DNA of 49,792 bases from UBA8828 sp964510855. Lineage in GTDB: Bacteria > Verrucomicrobiota > Verrucomicrobiia > Opitutales > UBA953. The stretch spans positions 1-49,792 of the forward strand of contig CAZEDB010000011.1 of the NCBI GenBank assembly GCA_964510855.1. Reading direction: 5' to 3'. Shown here one piece after another: positions 31,601-39,744 of the stretch. Position numbers and translations under genes: made by a program. Position 1 is the first letter of the stretch. Each line of letters starts with the position of its first letter. The notes under the pieces are model-generated. The model searched no databases, had not been told where the DNA came from, and saw nothing but the letters and a program-made list of their open reading frames with translations.

Positions 31601-32646
31601 TTGTTCATCAGATCCCACGTCTCGGTGAACAGCGAGAGGTCCTTACGCAGGCCGCCCGTCGCGGTATTGGTCAGCAGTCCGTCGGCGATGAAGGTGACGT
31701 CATGGAAGCCTGCGCGCGTCAGCGGGGTCAGCGTTGCCTCGGTCAGCGACTTAGCTAGGCGCGAGGTGTCAGCCGGAATAATGTCCAACGAGCGACGCGA
31801 AATCATGGGCGGATTCGTCACCTCTGTCGGCTCGCCGAAACCAATCGCTGCAAGGTCAGGCTTACCAAAGGTCGCCAGGCGCTCGCTCAGCTCGCGCTTA
31901 TTAGTTGTCGTCGCAATTGTTGGAAAGGACACGCGCACCTTCTGGTTCTCGCCGCCAACCCACCAAGCAAAGGCACCGCTCGGCGGCGTAGCATTAACCA
32001 CTGCGCCGGTCTCAAGCGAAAGGGTCGGTAGGTGAACCTGCTGGGTCGCGAGCGGTGCCGAGGCCGCACCAAGCAATGAAACCGTCGTGCCAGCATTAAT
32101 CACCGCGGTGGGCGCAGGCGGACGTGTCGCCGAGGCAGTTGCACCGGTAGCAATGCCATCGTTGGTCGGCGACGAAACTAACCAGCGCACGAAGCGGCCG
32201 GTGGTCGGATCGCTCGCTGTATAGGACTTAACTTTCGACGTATAGTCGGGGGCTTGGGGACGGCCCGCATAGCGACTATTCTTACGTCGGTCGTGATCAT
32301 ACCCCTCCCAGCTACGCCAGACACCCATCACTGGGTACTCGAAGGCATCGGCTCCGGGAGTTATCACCGATGACACATCAGGATCTTCGTAAAGCGTAGC
32401 CATGGCCGAGACTCGAGTGTCGGGCCCCATTGCCTGTTGCACCGCTGCCTGGGCAAGGCGCACCGAGGCCAGCGCATTAAGACGTGCCATCACACTCGAC
32501 TGCCGAACGAGCGCTGCAGTGGACTCTACCCGAAGTAATCCCGCCAAAGCTAACGTTACCAACACCAACAAAGCCATTACGGCTAAAGCCAACACCAAGG
32601 CGAAACCACGCTTAGTAGAGGCATCAGCTAAAGGCCGGGGTAGCAC
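28618..32646 (-). CDS. Verru_Chthon cassette protein A-like giant pseudopilin-like protein
   Basis: This 1342-residue protein starts with a type IV pilin/GspK-like N-terminus: a basic lead (STKRGFALVLALAVMALLVL) and one long hydrophobic helix ending in GLLRVE. A very long Ser/Thr/Asn-rich exported body follows. Near the C-terminus are two hallmark stretches, FQRIAAQLRVTDQFNVNSVS and RGPFLSLSEFVNRRL, as I remember them from the Verru_Chthon A family, a Verrucomicrobia-specific protein usually encoded with three small prepilin-like partners (B, C, D). Those partners are absent here. Start is GTG at 32646 (the ATG seven bases upstream is in another frame). The gene looks richer in GC and in CTG/CTC leucine codons than its neighbours. 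A good promoter lies just upstream. Confidence 0.78.
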   Translation of the reverse strand: MLPRPLADASTKRGFALVLALAVMALLVLVTLALAGLLRVESTAALVRQSSVMARLNALASVRLAQAAVQQAMGPDTRVSAMATLYEDPDVSSVITPGADAFEYPVMGVWRSWEGYDHDRRKNSRYAGRPQAPDYTSKVKSYTASDPTTGRFVRWLVSSPTNDGIATGATASATRPPAPTAVINAGTTVSLLGAASAPLATQQVHLPTLSLETGAVVNATPPSGAFAWWVGGENQKVRVSFPTIATTTNKRELSERLATFGKPDLAAIGFGEPTEVTNPPMISRRSLDIIPADTSRLAKSLTEATLTPLTRAGFHDVTFIADGLLTNTATGGLRKDLSLFTETWDLMNNLDTDRAVALPLFRVKPATERRTTSTSPDHDLAFLRPLPDKQFPGGYLGNRRRHALLYWWADYGSEGGTESYLPLFPAGTMASDGGTHFGGYFQLSSFPPIRSWAYLTDFALHYRKYVTNGDSAGLSGTIEMMPPTPQSADTANAGRFYGLYERVHRHPLIARYQFVFAGATVGNNPAILVQPVVTLWNPYNVKLTVPAFLTKAYPIYLPIAFEVGVTDTAGAGTTSTFSRNFGQWITGNLSCTVGTGSMTFEPGQTRVFSMAPAASLSSYNIGSSVPTQVLAPGYVAATNSGILLNTGVTAPAGATLSFRLRKALSAGTGDSYRNGIYFDFTPANTEEAPVRYSFEGLNDVLYEQLYGANLPAPWVQSLSSLQTSPRFFASFGFGARLSNDGIAQYSSRTGVKTVSKGFLQANPFTNYTELGRKSAYEMTVFAWSSSNITTTTNLPVGNKIRYSSSGFNNVNMAYFSSSNPAFTYSGSLNLLNAPFDLDFRTLTGSMDTGVPQSDGTQGYVVTGLDAATGLSKAVIAELPVRPLISLVELQSCDLRFTNPVPPYMTNLVGNADASPILPPDDVVGPWIRQDGSRQPRDMIPAAHMQYDDSYCLNHLLFDNWFVSSLAPRPADRAGLRPTAGNEHKWNAAVMTSIKAAWSEFTAGTTPLPNTSYVPTSTASAFAVDVTGDPFGGSATPAIPIGFQRIAAQLRVTDQFNVNSVSVPAWRAILGALRAREVPVLAPGSSTTTTVTSSGTPLPRMQVAGEVATASGNASKAVTGFASLTDTQLDLLAAEIVAQVRLRGPFLSLSEFVNRRLAAADNTLTDPSLSGALGMALRKIEADLTKPAADFGKTTSNRSVFNGTNLMGPGPDGRPLLALGEFTDSSGDYLHPKAAEGNSNFGLPGWPRQADLLRPLAPIITVRDDTVVVRAYGAATIGTNGSTARAWCEVVLSRSPEYIDSRVAAHEAPLGDGISSGTSYLPNIALGRRYKVVSFRWLTPQEL

Positions 32647-32656
32647 GTTTCATAGG

Positions 32657-32685
32657 TCTATACTCAGACCCCAAAATGTCAGCAA
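32657..32685 (-). promoter_or_regulatory. Sigma-70-type promoter for the Verru_Chthon A-like gene
   Basis: TTGCTG (32685-32680) and TATAGA (32662-32657) on the minus strand are separated by exactly 17 bases. The GTG start follows ten bases after the -10 box, so the mRNA would have a leader of only a few bases and no ribosome-binding site. Confidence 0.6.
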
Positions 32686-32691
32686 ATAACC

Positions 32692-34185
32692 TTATTCCCC
32701 GGGATAGGCACAAAGCCTACCTGTAGCCTTAAAAGTGGGCATAAAAGCCCCGCGGCTACGAAGTTCGCGGGACAAAACACTGGCTAAATCTGCAGCACGC
32801 CGGGGGTCGCGATGAATTAAATTATTAGTCTCACTTAAATCCTGCGATAAATCATACAGTTCGAGTTCACCGGTCGCAATTGAGTGAATCAATTTCCAAT
32901 CTCCTTGGCGAATGACACTATAAGGCTGCTGACCATTAAAAAAATTGGGGTAGTGAAAAATCAAGGGGCGCGACAAGAAACGCTTACAGGTCGAATCCGC
33001 AGTACTTGCCGCAAACAGCGGCAACCAACTTAGCCCGTCAACCTTTTGATGAATCGCAACCGGCGGTGATTTCTCTAAGCCGGCGGCGTGGAGTAAAGTC
33101 GGGAAAATATCTTCGATGATGACGGGTGTGGTGTCGACGCTCCCTGATTTAATACGACGTGGCCAACGAACCAGCGCCGGCACCCGAATACCTCCTTCGT
33201 AGGGAGTTATCTTGTGGCCGCGTAAGGGCAAATTGCGCGGCAGCTCTGCGGGCGAACCGTTGTCAGAAACTAAAATAACTAAAGTATTCGCTGCCACGCC
33301 TAGACGATCGAGTGCATCCAAAACATCGCCCACCGATTTATCCACCGCTTCCACCATCGAGGCATGAGCCGCTTCGCGAGGGCTTAATCCTAATTTTTGG
33401 TAATGCGCAATGAAGCGCGAATCAGCCTCCCATGGGGCATGCACCGCATAATGTGCAAGATGGAGAAAAAAGGGCTGCTGGTTTTTTACGCTGGCTTCAA
33501 CCGCTTGGACAGCTTCAAGAGTCAGCGCTTCGGTTAAGGGAATACCGCGAGCAGCGTACGCCTCCAAGCCTGGAACATCCCAGTGAGCTTCGCCTCCGCG
33601 CCAGCGAGCACTGTAATTTTTTTCACCTAAAAAACTTCCTGGGCCGCCCGCGGCATGACCAGCAACATTAAGCTCAAAGCCTAAGGTGCGTGGGTCAGCC
33701 CCTGGAGTACCGATAGCCCCAAAATGGGCTTTGCCTACATGCAGGGTGCGATACCCCGCCGCTTTTAAAATCGCGGGGAGCGGGGTTGCGACCACCGTGC
33801 GCGGTGTGCCTGACTGGGGTGCCAGACCGGCGTGTGGCCAATCCGGCAGAGTGAGTTTTGGGTGTGCGTTATCAGGTCCGCGATCGGCATGGAGCGTCCA
33901 ATTCGTTACCCCGTGGCGGGCGACATTCATGCCCGTAAGCAAACTAATGCGCGACGGACTACAGACCGCGGAAGCGTAGGCTTGAGTGAGCTTCACCCCT
34001 TCCGAAGCCAAACGCTGCATAGCCGGCGTGCGGTGACGGCGGTTAAGATCGGTAACTTCGGTGTGAAAGGGAACGGAGGTATCTTGCCAGCCCATATCAT
34101 CAATGACGATGACAACCAAATTAGGCTGGGGCACTGCCCCCAAGGCGAGAACAGGGGGTAGGATTAGCAACTTTAACCAGCGCAT
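32692..34185 (-). CDS. Exported sulfatase (formylglycine type)
   Basis: A type I sulfatase hydrolysing sulfate esters, probably of polysaccharides, in the periplasm or outside. A signal-like helix (MRWLKLLILPPVLALGAV) precedes NLVVIVIDDMGWQD, whose paired Asp bind calcium. The activating signature is CSPSRISLLTG, with Cys75 to be oxidised to formylglycine (the C-x-P-S-R type matured by FGE or anSME). Further metal and active-site residues appear in LVSDNGSPAE and in HVGKAHFG. The C-terminal RQGDWKLIHS and ELYDLSQDLSETNNL are the usual end of the arylsulfatase A-like fold. The frame opens at 34281, but the 32 extra residues are hydrophilic and precede the signal, so 34185 is chosen. It is divergent from the PaaK-like gene. 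Confidence 0.93.
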   Translation of the reverse strand: MRWLKLLILPPVLALGAVPQPNLVVIVIDDMGWQDTSVPFHTEVTDLNRRHRTPAMQRLASEGVKLTQAYASAVCSPSRISLLTGMNVARHGVTNWTLHADRGPDNAHPKLTLPDWPHAGLAPQSGTPRTVVATPLPAILKAAGYRTLHVGKAHFGAIGTPGADPRTLGFELNVAGHAAGGPGSFLGEKNYSARWRGGEAHWDVPGLEAYAARGIPLTEALTLEAVQAVEASVKNQQPFFLHLAHYAVHAPWEADSRFIAHYQKLGLSPREAAHASMVEAVDKSVGDVLDALDRLGVAANTLVILVSDNGSPAELPRNLPLRGHKITPYEGGIRVPALVRWPRRIKSGSVDTTPVIIEDIFPTLLHAAGLEKSPPVAIHQKVDGLSWLPLFAASTADSTCKRFLSRPLIFHYPNFFNGQQPYSVIRQGDWKLIHSIATGELELYDLSQDLSETNNLIHRDPRRAADLASVLSRELRSRGAFMPTFKATGRLCAYPGE

Positions 34186-34272
34186 AGTCAGAGTCTGCGG
34201 GTCGCTGCCGACCGATGCAACTTTAACGCAAGCAACCTTGCCCCCGCACCTTGTCCGTGTTTGCTTGGGTTT

Positions 34273-35655
34273 ATGTCTCACGGCTCGCCAGTTAGCGCCC
34301 TAGCCTCGTTGGTCTTCCCTGCTTTTCCTAATAACGGAGCCTCGCAGCAACTCGCTCTCCAAGCCCAGTTTTTCATCAGTGAACGCTGGAGCATCGCTGA
34401 TTTACGTCGCGAGCAGGCACGCCAACTCGACCTGCTACTTAATCATGCGGCGCGTACCACGCCCTTTTATCAAAGCCGACTGAGCGCTGCCTTAGCCTTA
34501 CCCGCCCACGATCTCGCAGGGCGTCTTGCTGCCATCCCCATTGCAACGCGTGCCGACTTACGCGAGGCGGGTGCAGGATTGAATAGTAACCAAGTTCCCC
34601 CGGAGCATGGCGGAGTCGTTCAAGCTACGACTACCGGGTCGACCGGCATTCCTTTGCGGTTTGGACGTACCGCAGCGGCGCAAGCAATTTGGAAAGCGAA
34701 TGCCTTGCGGGAATACTTATGGCAGCGCCGAGACTTCTCGCTACGACTCGGCGCCATTCGCATGCTGACAGGTCTGACAGATGACCAAGTCGCCGAGGGC
34801 ATCAAACAACCCAGCTGGGGACCCTCAGTAAGTCCCGTCTATAAAACGGGAGATTCCGTCTTCTTCTCGGCTAACCGTACCATGGAAGACCAATTGGCGT
34901 GGCTTGAGCGCGAACGCCCAGAGTATCTCACCGGCTACTGCTCAGGCTTACTCATGCTGGCCGAACATGCCTTACGGGTTGGCAAAGCCTTACCTCCCTT
35001 ACGCGAACTACGCACCATCGGCGAAACCGTGAGCGATGAGGTACGCCAGCGCTTAACTCAACTGTGGGGTTGCCCAGTTACCGATGCCTACACCTGCGAA
35101 GAAGCTGGCTACCTTGCCCTGCAATGCCCGAGCGGTACGCATTACCACGAAATGGCGGAATCGGTGATTATTGAAATTTTAGATGATCAAAATCGTCCCT
35201 GTACTCCAGGCACCGAAGGTCGGGTGGTCATTACCCATTTATCGAACTTTGCTACCCCTTTCATCCGCTATGATTTAGGAGACTTTGCGGTACGCGGTGG
35301 CGCTTGTACTTGTGGTCGAACCTTACCGACGATTACACGAATTTTAGGTCGTAAGCGAAATCAAATGACCTTACCTGATGGTCGAAAAGTTTTTCCGACT
35401 TTAGGGATCTGGACAATGTCAGAGACGTTTGCTGATGCGGGCATACGGCGACTACGCTGTATTCAGCACACCACCGAACGCTTAGAATTTGTCTTAAACA
35501 GCGAGCGCAAACTCACCCTCGACGAAGAAGCCAAGCTGCGTGAAATTGCTCAATCCAGGTCAGGCAAGGGGTTCACCATCGACATTTCGTACAATCAAGA
35601 CCCTGAGTTTTGGAAGGCTGGTAAACACGAGGCCTTCTTCAGTTTGATTCCCTAA
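34273..35655 (+). CDS. PaaK/CapK-like adenylate-forming ligase
   Basis: This 460-residue cytoplasmic protein belongs to the phenylacetate-CoA ligase-like branch of the adenylate-forming superfamily, which activates a carboxylate with ATP to an acyl-AMP and often a CoA thioester. It has the P-loop TTTGSTGIPLRFGRT, the family spacer EYLTGYCSGLLMLAEHAL, the adenine region TDAYTCEEAGYLALQCP and the C-terminal RYDLGDFAV then LGRKRNQMTLPDGRKVFP. CapK-type relatives act in capsule or polysaccharide synthesis rather than aromatic catabolism, and no other phenylacetate genes are here. The ATG at 34273 is preferred over TTG at 34261. A weak hairpin follows the stop. Confidence 0.85.
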   Translation: MSHGSPVSALASLVFPAFPNNGASQQLALQAQFFISERWSIADLRREQARQLDLLLNHAARTTPFYQSRLSAALALPAHDLAGRLAAIPIATRADLREAGAGLNSNQVPPEHGGVVQATTTGSTGIPLRFGRTAAAQAIWKANALREYLWQRRDFSLRLGAIRMLTGLTDDQVAEGIKQPSWGPSVSPVYKTGDSVFFSANRTMEDQLAWLERERPEYLTGYCSGLLMLAEHALRVGKALPPLRELRTIGETVSDEVRQRLTQLWGCPVTDAYTCEEAGYLALQCPSGTHYHEMAESVIIEILDDQNRPCTPGTEGRVVITHLSNFATPFIRYDLGDFAVRGGACTCGRTLPTITRILGRKRNQMTLPDGRKVFPTLGIWTMSETFADAGIRRLRCIQHTTERLEFVLNSERKLTLDEEAKLREIAQSRSGKGFTIDISYNQDPEFWKAGKHEAFFSLIP

Positions 35656-35714
35656 AGGTAAGACCTTCACCCTGCCCTAGATACTAGGAAACCAAGATTT
35701 CTCTAGGTAAGGCT

Positions 35715-35748
35715 AAGGCTATTGGACCCTAGAAAGGGCTGAAGCCTT
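35715..35748 (+). terminator. Possible terminator after the PaaK-like gene
   Basis: AAGGCT pairs with AGCCTT around an inner CCCT/AGGG hairpin with a 4-base loop. A five-T run follows nine bases later. The gap between stem and T run makes it a weak candidate. Confidence 0.35.
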
Positions 35749-35828
35749 GGTGAGTCTTTTTAACCGTGCCTCATTCGTCAAAACCCGTTGCCAAGCCCCT
35801 CATCCTCGCTGAGTAATAAGCCTATACC

Positions 35829-38390
35829 ATGAACGTGTTACCCCGCCTTCTTGCCCTAACCACCTTTGTAGGCTGCATTGGTCTGTCAGCTGCCATCGAC
35901 AGCAAACAACTCCCAGCCATGCCCGACCCAGTTGGACGTGCCGCTACCTTCGCAGGGACTTCCGACGGCGGCCTCTTAGTTGCTGGCGGAACCAACTTCC
36001 CCAACCGCATGCCCTGGGATGGCGGCAAGAAAAGTTGGTACACGGACATTTATATTTTAGAAAGACCCGATAGCACCTGGCGCAAAGTCGGCGACTTACC
36101 CTCTCCTCTGGCCCACGGAGTTTCGCTCCAGACCCGTCGCGGGCTTATCATTGCAGGCGGTGCCGATGCTGACCGCCACACCAGTGAGGTTGTCTTACTT
36201 CGACGCCAAGGTGACGCCATTGTGCGCGAAACATTACCCTCACTCCCTTTACCCTTAGCTTACGGTGCAGGCGCAGTAGTGAACGAGGTAGCCTACGTTG
36301 TCGGCGGCATTCAAACACCCGACGCAACTACCGCCGAATCACTCTTACTCGCTTTCGAATTAGCTAAACCTGAAAAAGGCTGGCAGCGCCTCGCAGATTT
36401 ACCTGGGCCTGGGCGCATGCTACCCGTGGCCGGCGCTCGTAACGGCAAACTCTATATCTTCTCAGGCGCCTCCTTGGCCGCCGACGCCGACGGTAAACCT
36501 GTACGCACCTATCTTAAAGATGCTTGGTGCTATGATCCTGCTCCAGATAAAGGTTGGACCCAGCTCGCCGACCTACCCCGCCCTGCTGTGGCAGCTCCGA
36601 GTCCCGCTCCTGCCATCGGCGCAAGCCACCTGATTGTTTTAGCTGGCGACGATGGCAGCCAAGTGAATTTCCAACCTCGCTCCAAGCACCCTGGCTTTAA
36701 CACCAGCAGTCTACGTTATGACATCGTAACCAATACTTGGTTAAAAGCCCAAGACTGGCCCAAAGAGGCGCTGCCTGTCGCCGTTGCCCCAACTGTGGAG
36801 TGGCGCGGTGAGTGGGTTATTCCAGGCGGCGAGAGTCGCCCAGGCGTTCGCACCACTCAAGTGGTCAGCCTCAAACCTCGCATGGAGCGCAACCCCATGG
36901 GCTTCATCGATTGGACGGTTATCACCCTCTACCTGGGTGGCATGATTGGCATCGGCTACTGGTTTATGAAAAAGGAAGCAGCCTCAACTACTGATGCCTA
37001 CTTCCGGGGCGGACAGTCTGTACCCGTCTGGGTCGCGGGCTTATCCATCTTTGCGACCATGCTCAGCTCGCTCACCTTCATGGGTATTCCTGCCCGAGCA
37101 TTCCGCACCGACATGTCGTGGTATGCAGGCCAACTCCCCATCCTTATCATCGTTCCTCTCGTTGCCGCGTGCTACCTGCCGTTCTTCCGCAAACTCGATC
37201 TGACCTCAGCCTACGAGTACTTAGAACGTCGCTTCAGCCTTGCGGCTCGCCTCTTCGCTTCGGGATCGTTCGTGCTTCTTCACCTCGGACGAATCGCAAT
37301 TGTACTTTACCTGCCCGCCTTAGCTCTAGCCTCGGTGACTGATATTAACATCGAGGTATCCATCGCCGTGATTGGCATCTTGTGCGTGATTTATACGCTT
37401 ATGGGGGGCATTCAGGCGGTCGTCTGGACAGATGCGGTCCAAGCCTTGGTCTTGATGGGGGGCGCCCTGCTGTGCCTCATCATTGCAATTGCACGCACCG
37501 ACGGCGGGCTCTTCGGCGTCTTTGAAATTGCCGCAGCGGACGATAAACTCCTGGGCTCATTAAGTTTCAGTTCACTCGATATCACAGATGCGACCACGTC
37601 GTTCTGGGTTATCTTCGTGGCCTTTGGCTTCAACTCACTCATCTCCTACTCCTCCAGCCAAGATGTGGTGCAACGCTATGTGACAACGAAAGACATTGGC
37701 GCAGCCCGACGTTCCTTAAACGTGAATCTCTGGATGTCGCTCGCTGCTTCATTCCTCTTCTTCGCCCTCGGTGCGGCTATCTACGCCTTCTACAAAATGC
37801 ACCCCGAGCGTCTCGACCCCGCCATGACGGCACCTGATGCTATCCTACCCTTCTTTATTTTACAGGAATTACCAGTCGGGGTCTCAGGACTTATCATCGC
37901 CGCTATTTTTGCTGCTTCGCAATCCACGGTGTCTTCCTCGTTAAACAGTTTAGCTACCTCTTATGTTACCGACATTGACGCGCGGGTTCTTCGTCCAGGC
38001 CGTACCGACGCTGAGTACTTAAAAGCTGCCCAGTGGGTGGTGTTGGTAACTGGGCTAGTTTCAGTCGGCGTAGCACTCTTCCTAGCATACAGCGGCGTGG
38101 ATTCTGCTTTCAAAACCTTCAATACCATCATCGGCCTAACCGCAGGCTCACTGGGCGGACTTTTTGCCCTTGGCGTCTTTACGTCCCGCGCCACCTCACG
38201 AGGTGCCATGATAGGAGCCGTCTCTGGGTTCCTGGCCGTTCTAGTCCTTGAACTTACTCATGCCCCCGTCACCGGCATCCTCTATGGCTTTGTTGGCTTC
38301 ATGACCTGTTTCATCGTAGGCTACCTCGCCAGTCTGGTGTTGCCAGGTAAAGGCGATGCCGGGCTTTCACTCTCAGGCTCGAAAGACTAA
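35829..38390 (+). CDS. Fusion of kelch mutarotase-like domain and sodium:solute symporter
   Basis: This 853-residue protein has two halves. Residues 1-345 carry a signal-like start (LLALTTFVGCIGLSA) and a kelch beta-propeller like NanM/cyclically permuted mutarotases (LPAMPDPVGRAATFAGTSDG; repeated GxxxYVVGG-type strands). From about residue 355 (NPMGFIDWTVITLYLGGMIG) it is a SSS-family symporter of about 13 transmembrane helices. Sodium-site-like blocks include FRGGQSVPVWVAGLSIFATM and ISYSSSQDVVQRYVTTKD, and SQSTVSSSLNSLATSYVTD also matches. The propeller should sit in the periplasm, where it could change the anomeric form of a sugar or sialic-acid-like substrate before import. The substrate is unknown; sialic acid is only suggested by the NanM likeness. 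Confidence 0.9.
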   Translation: MNVLPRLLALTTFVGCIGLSAAIDSKQLPAMPDPVGRAATFAGTSDGGLLVAGGTNFPNRMPWDGGKKSWYTDIYILERPDSTWRKVGDLPSPLAHGVSLQTRRGLIIAGGADADRHTSEVVLLRRQGDAIVRETLPSLPLPLAYGAGAVVNEVAYVVGGIQTPDATTAESLLLAFELAKPEKGWQRLADLPGPGRMLPVAGARNGKLYIFSGASLAADADGKPVRTYLKDAWCYDPAPDKGWTQLADLPRPAVAAPSPAPAIGASHLIVLAGDDGSQVNFQPRSKHPGFNTSSLRYDIVTNTWLKAQDWPKEALPVAVAPTVEWRGEWVIPGGESRPGVRTTQVVSLKPRMERNPMGFIDWTVITLYLGGMIGIGYWFMKKEAASTTDAYFRGGQSVPVWVAGLSIFATMLSSLTFMGIPARAFRTDMSWYAGQLPILIIVPLVAACYLPFFRKLDLTSAYEYLERRFSLAARLFASGSFVLLHLGRIAIVLYLPALALASVTDINIEVSIAVIGILCVIYTLMGGIQAVVWTDAVQALVLMGGALLCLIIAIARTDGGLFGVFEIAAADDKLLGSLSFSSLDITDATTSFWVIFVAFGFNSLISYSSSQDVVQRYVTTKDIGAARRSLNVNLWMSLAASFLFFALGAAIYAFYKMHPERLDPAMTAPDAILPFFILQELPVGVSGLIIAAIFAASQSTVSSSLNSLATSYVTDIDARVLRPGRTDAEYLKAAQWVVLVTGLVSVGVALFLAYSGVDSAFKTFNTIIGLTAGSLGGLFALGVFTSRATSRGAMIGAVSGFLAVLVLELTHAPVTGILYGFVGFMTCFIVGYLASLVLPGKGDAGLSLSGSKD

Positions 38391-38433
38391 GCAAATTCTG
38401 GAACTTTATCCCCTATAACCTCTCTAACTTTCT

Positions 38434-39693
38434 ATGCCCTCCCTACCCCGCCGCGACTTCATTGCTACCGCCACTTTGGCAACGGCTGCTTTTGCTAGCA
38501 CCCCTTTACTTGCCCAAGCAAGCCCCACCAAGGCCAAGATCAAGGTCGGCCTTATTGGTTGCGGCGGTCGCGGCAATGGTGCGCTTAACGACTTCCGTGA
38601 GGCTGCAAAAATTCTTGGACGTGAAATTGAAGTGACAGCAGTGGGCGACGCATTTGCCCCCTCCGCACAAGCCACCGCCAATCGCTTTGGTGTTAATGCC
38701 GCCAAAGCTTTTGGTGGCTTCGATAATTACCGCAAGGTCATCGCCAGTGGCTGCGACTATGTGATTATGGCAGCACCGCCTTCCTTTAGACCGCTCCACT
38801 TTGCGGCTGCGGTTGAGGCAGGTAAGCATTGCTTTATCGAAAAACCCGTAGCGGTTGATGTAGTGGGCGCACGTTTGATGTTAGCCACCGGCGAAATTGC
38901 TAAGGCCAAAGGTCTAGCGGTGGTAGCTGGCACCCAACGCCGGCACCAAGCCGCCTATCTTCTCAACAAAGCACGTATTGATGCCGGCGCTATCGGGAAA
39001 ATTCGTGGTGGCACGCTGCACTGGAATGGTACCGTGCCTTGGATCAAACGACGTAACGCAGGCGAGGCAGACGCGGCTTACATGGCACGTAATTGGCTCA
39101 ACTTCTGGGAACTCTCGGGCGACCACATCGTCGAACAACACGTACACAATCTCGACGTTGCCCTCTGGTTCTTAGGTCGGCCGCCCGTTTCAGCCGTTGG
39201 GTATGGCGGTCGTGCTCGCCGCGAAACCGGCAACCAATTCGATTTCTTTAGCGTCGACTTTGACTTTGGTGATGGCGTGCACATTCACAGTCAGTGTCGC
39301 CAAATTTCAGGCACGTGGAGTCGCGTCGGCGAACTTTTCGTGGGTGCTGAAGGTGAAGCCTTTGGAGCTGGAAAAGTTTCCGGTAAGCAAGTGAACGTTC
39401 CTACGCCTACCTTGGAATCGGATAACCCTTACATCCAAGAGCACGTCGCCCTGCTCAAGAGTTCACTCGCTGGCAAACCTCTCAATGAGGTCAAAGCGGT
39501 AACCGAGGCTACTTTAGCGGCTATCATCGGACGTATGTCGGCTTATACGGGCGAGCTCATCCGTTGGTCCGACGTTACCACCAATGATAAATCGCCTTGG
39601 TATAATGCCGCAGCCAAGCCCTCAGCCGCCGACTTTGAATCCAGCAACTTAGTCATGCCGGAGGAAAAAGCCGCCATTCCTGGGCGCAGCTAG
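38434..39693 (+). CDS. Tat-exported Gfo/Idh/MocA-family oxidoreductase
   Basis: The start carries a twin-arginine signal (SLPRRDFIATATLATAAFAS), so the protein is folded and cofactor-loaded before export through the TatC system seen at 838. The Rossmann motif is KVGLIGCGGRGNGAL, and the conserved EKPVAVD stretch and the later DHIVEQHVHNLDVALWFLG fit the Gfo/Idh/MocA NAD(P)-dependent dehydrogenase family. Exported members are common in Verrucomicrobia and Planctomycetes and may carry non-released NADP or act on glycosides by oxidation-elimination. It follows the kelch-symporter fusion by 43 bases, which suggests a joint sugar-derivative function. A -10-like TATAAC lies at 38414. Confidence 0.93.
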   Translation: MPSLPRRDFIATATLATAAFASTPLLAQASPTKAKIKVGLIGCGGRGNGALNDFREAAKILGREIEVTAVGDAFAPSAQATANRFGVNAAKAFGGFDNYRKVIASGCDYVIMAAPPSFRPLHFAAAVEAGKHCFIEKPVAVDVVGARLMLATGEIAKAKGLAVVAGTQRRHQAAYLLNKARIDAGAIGKIRGGTLHWNGTVPWIKRRNAGEADAAYMARNWLNFWELSGDHIVEQHVHNLDVALWFLGRPPVSAVGYGGRARRETGNQFDFFSVDFDFGDGVHIHSQCRQISGTWSRVGELFVGAEGEAFGAGKVSGKQVNVPTPTLESDNPYIQEHVALLKSSLAGKPLNEVKAVTEATLAAIIGRMSAYTGELIRWSDVTTNDKSPWYNAAAKPSAADFESSNLVMPEEKAAIPGRS

Positions 39694-39713
39694 ACCCAAG
39701 CGATTCAGGCTGA

Positions 39714-39742
39714 CCTTCTAGGTAAAACTACCTAGGAGAAGG
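39714..39742 (+). promoter_or_regulatory. Hairpin covering the ribosome-binding site of the nuclease gene
   Basis: CTAGGTA and TACCTAG form a 7-base-pair stem with a 4-base AAAC loop. With a 3-base bulge, CCTT pairs further with AAGG. The downstream arm contains AGGAG (39734-39738), the ribosome-binding site six bases before the GTG at 39745. The fold could gate translation. Confidence 0.5.
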
Positions 39743-39744
39743 GG

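Noticed and set aside
31481..32035. A 184-codon plus-strand antisense frame
   Set aside because: It has low-complexity Arg/Ser/Val composition and lies fully inside the giant gene, whose frame is coherent.
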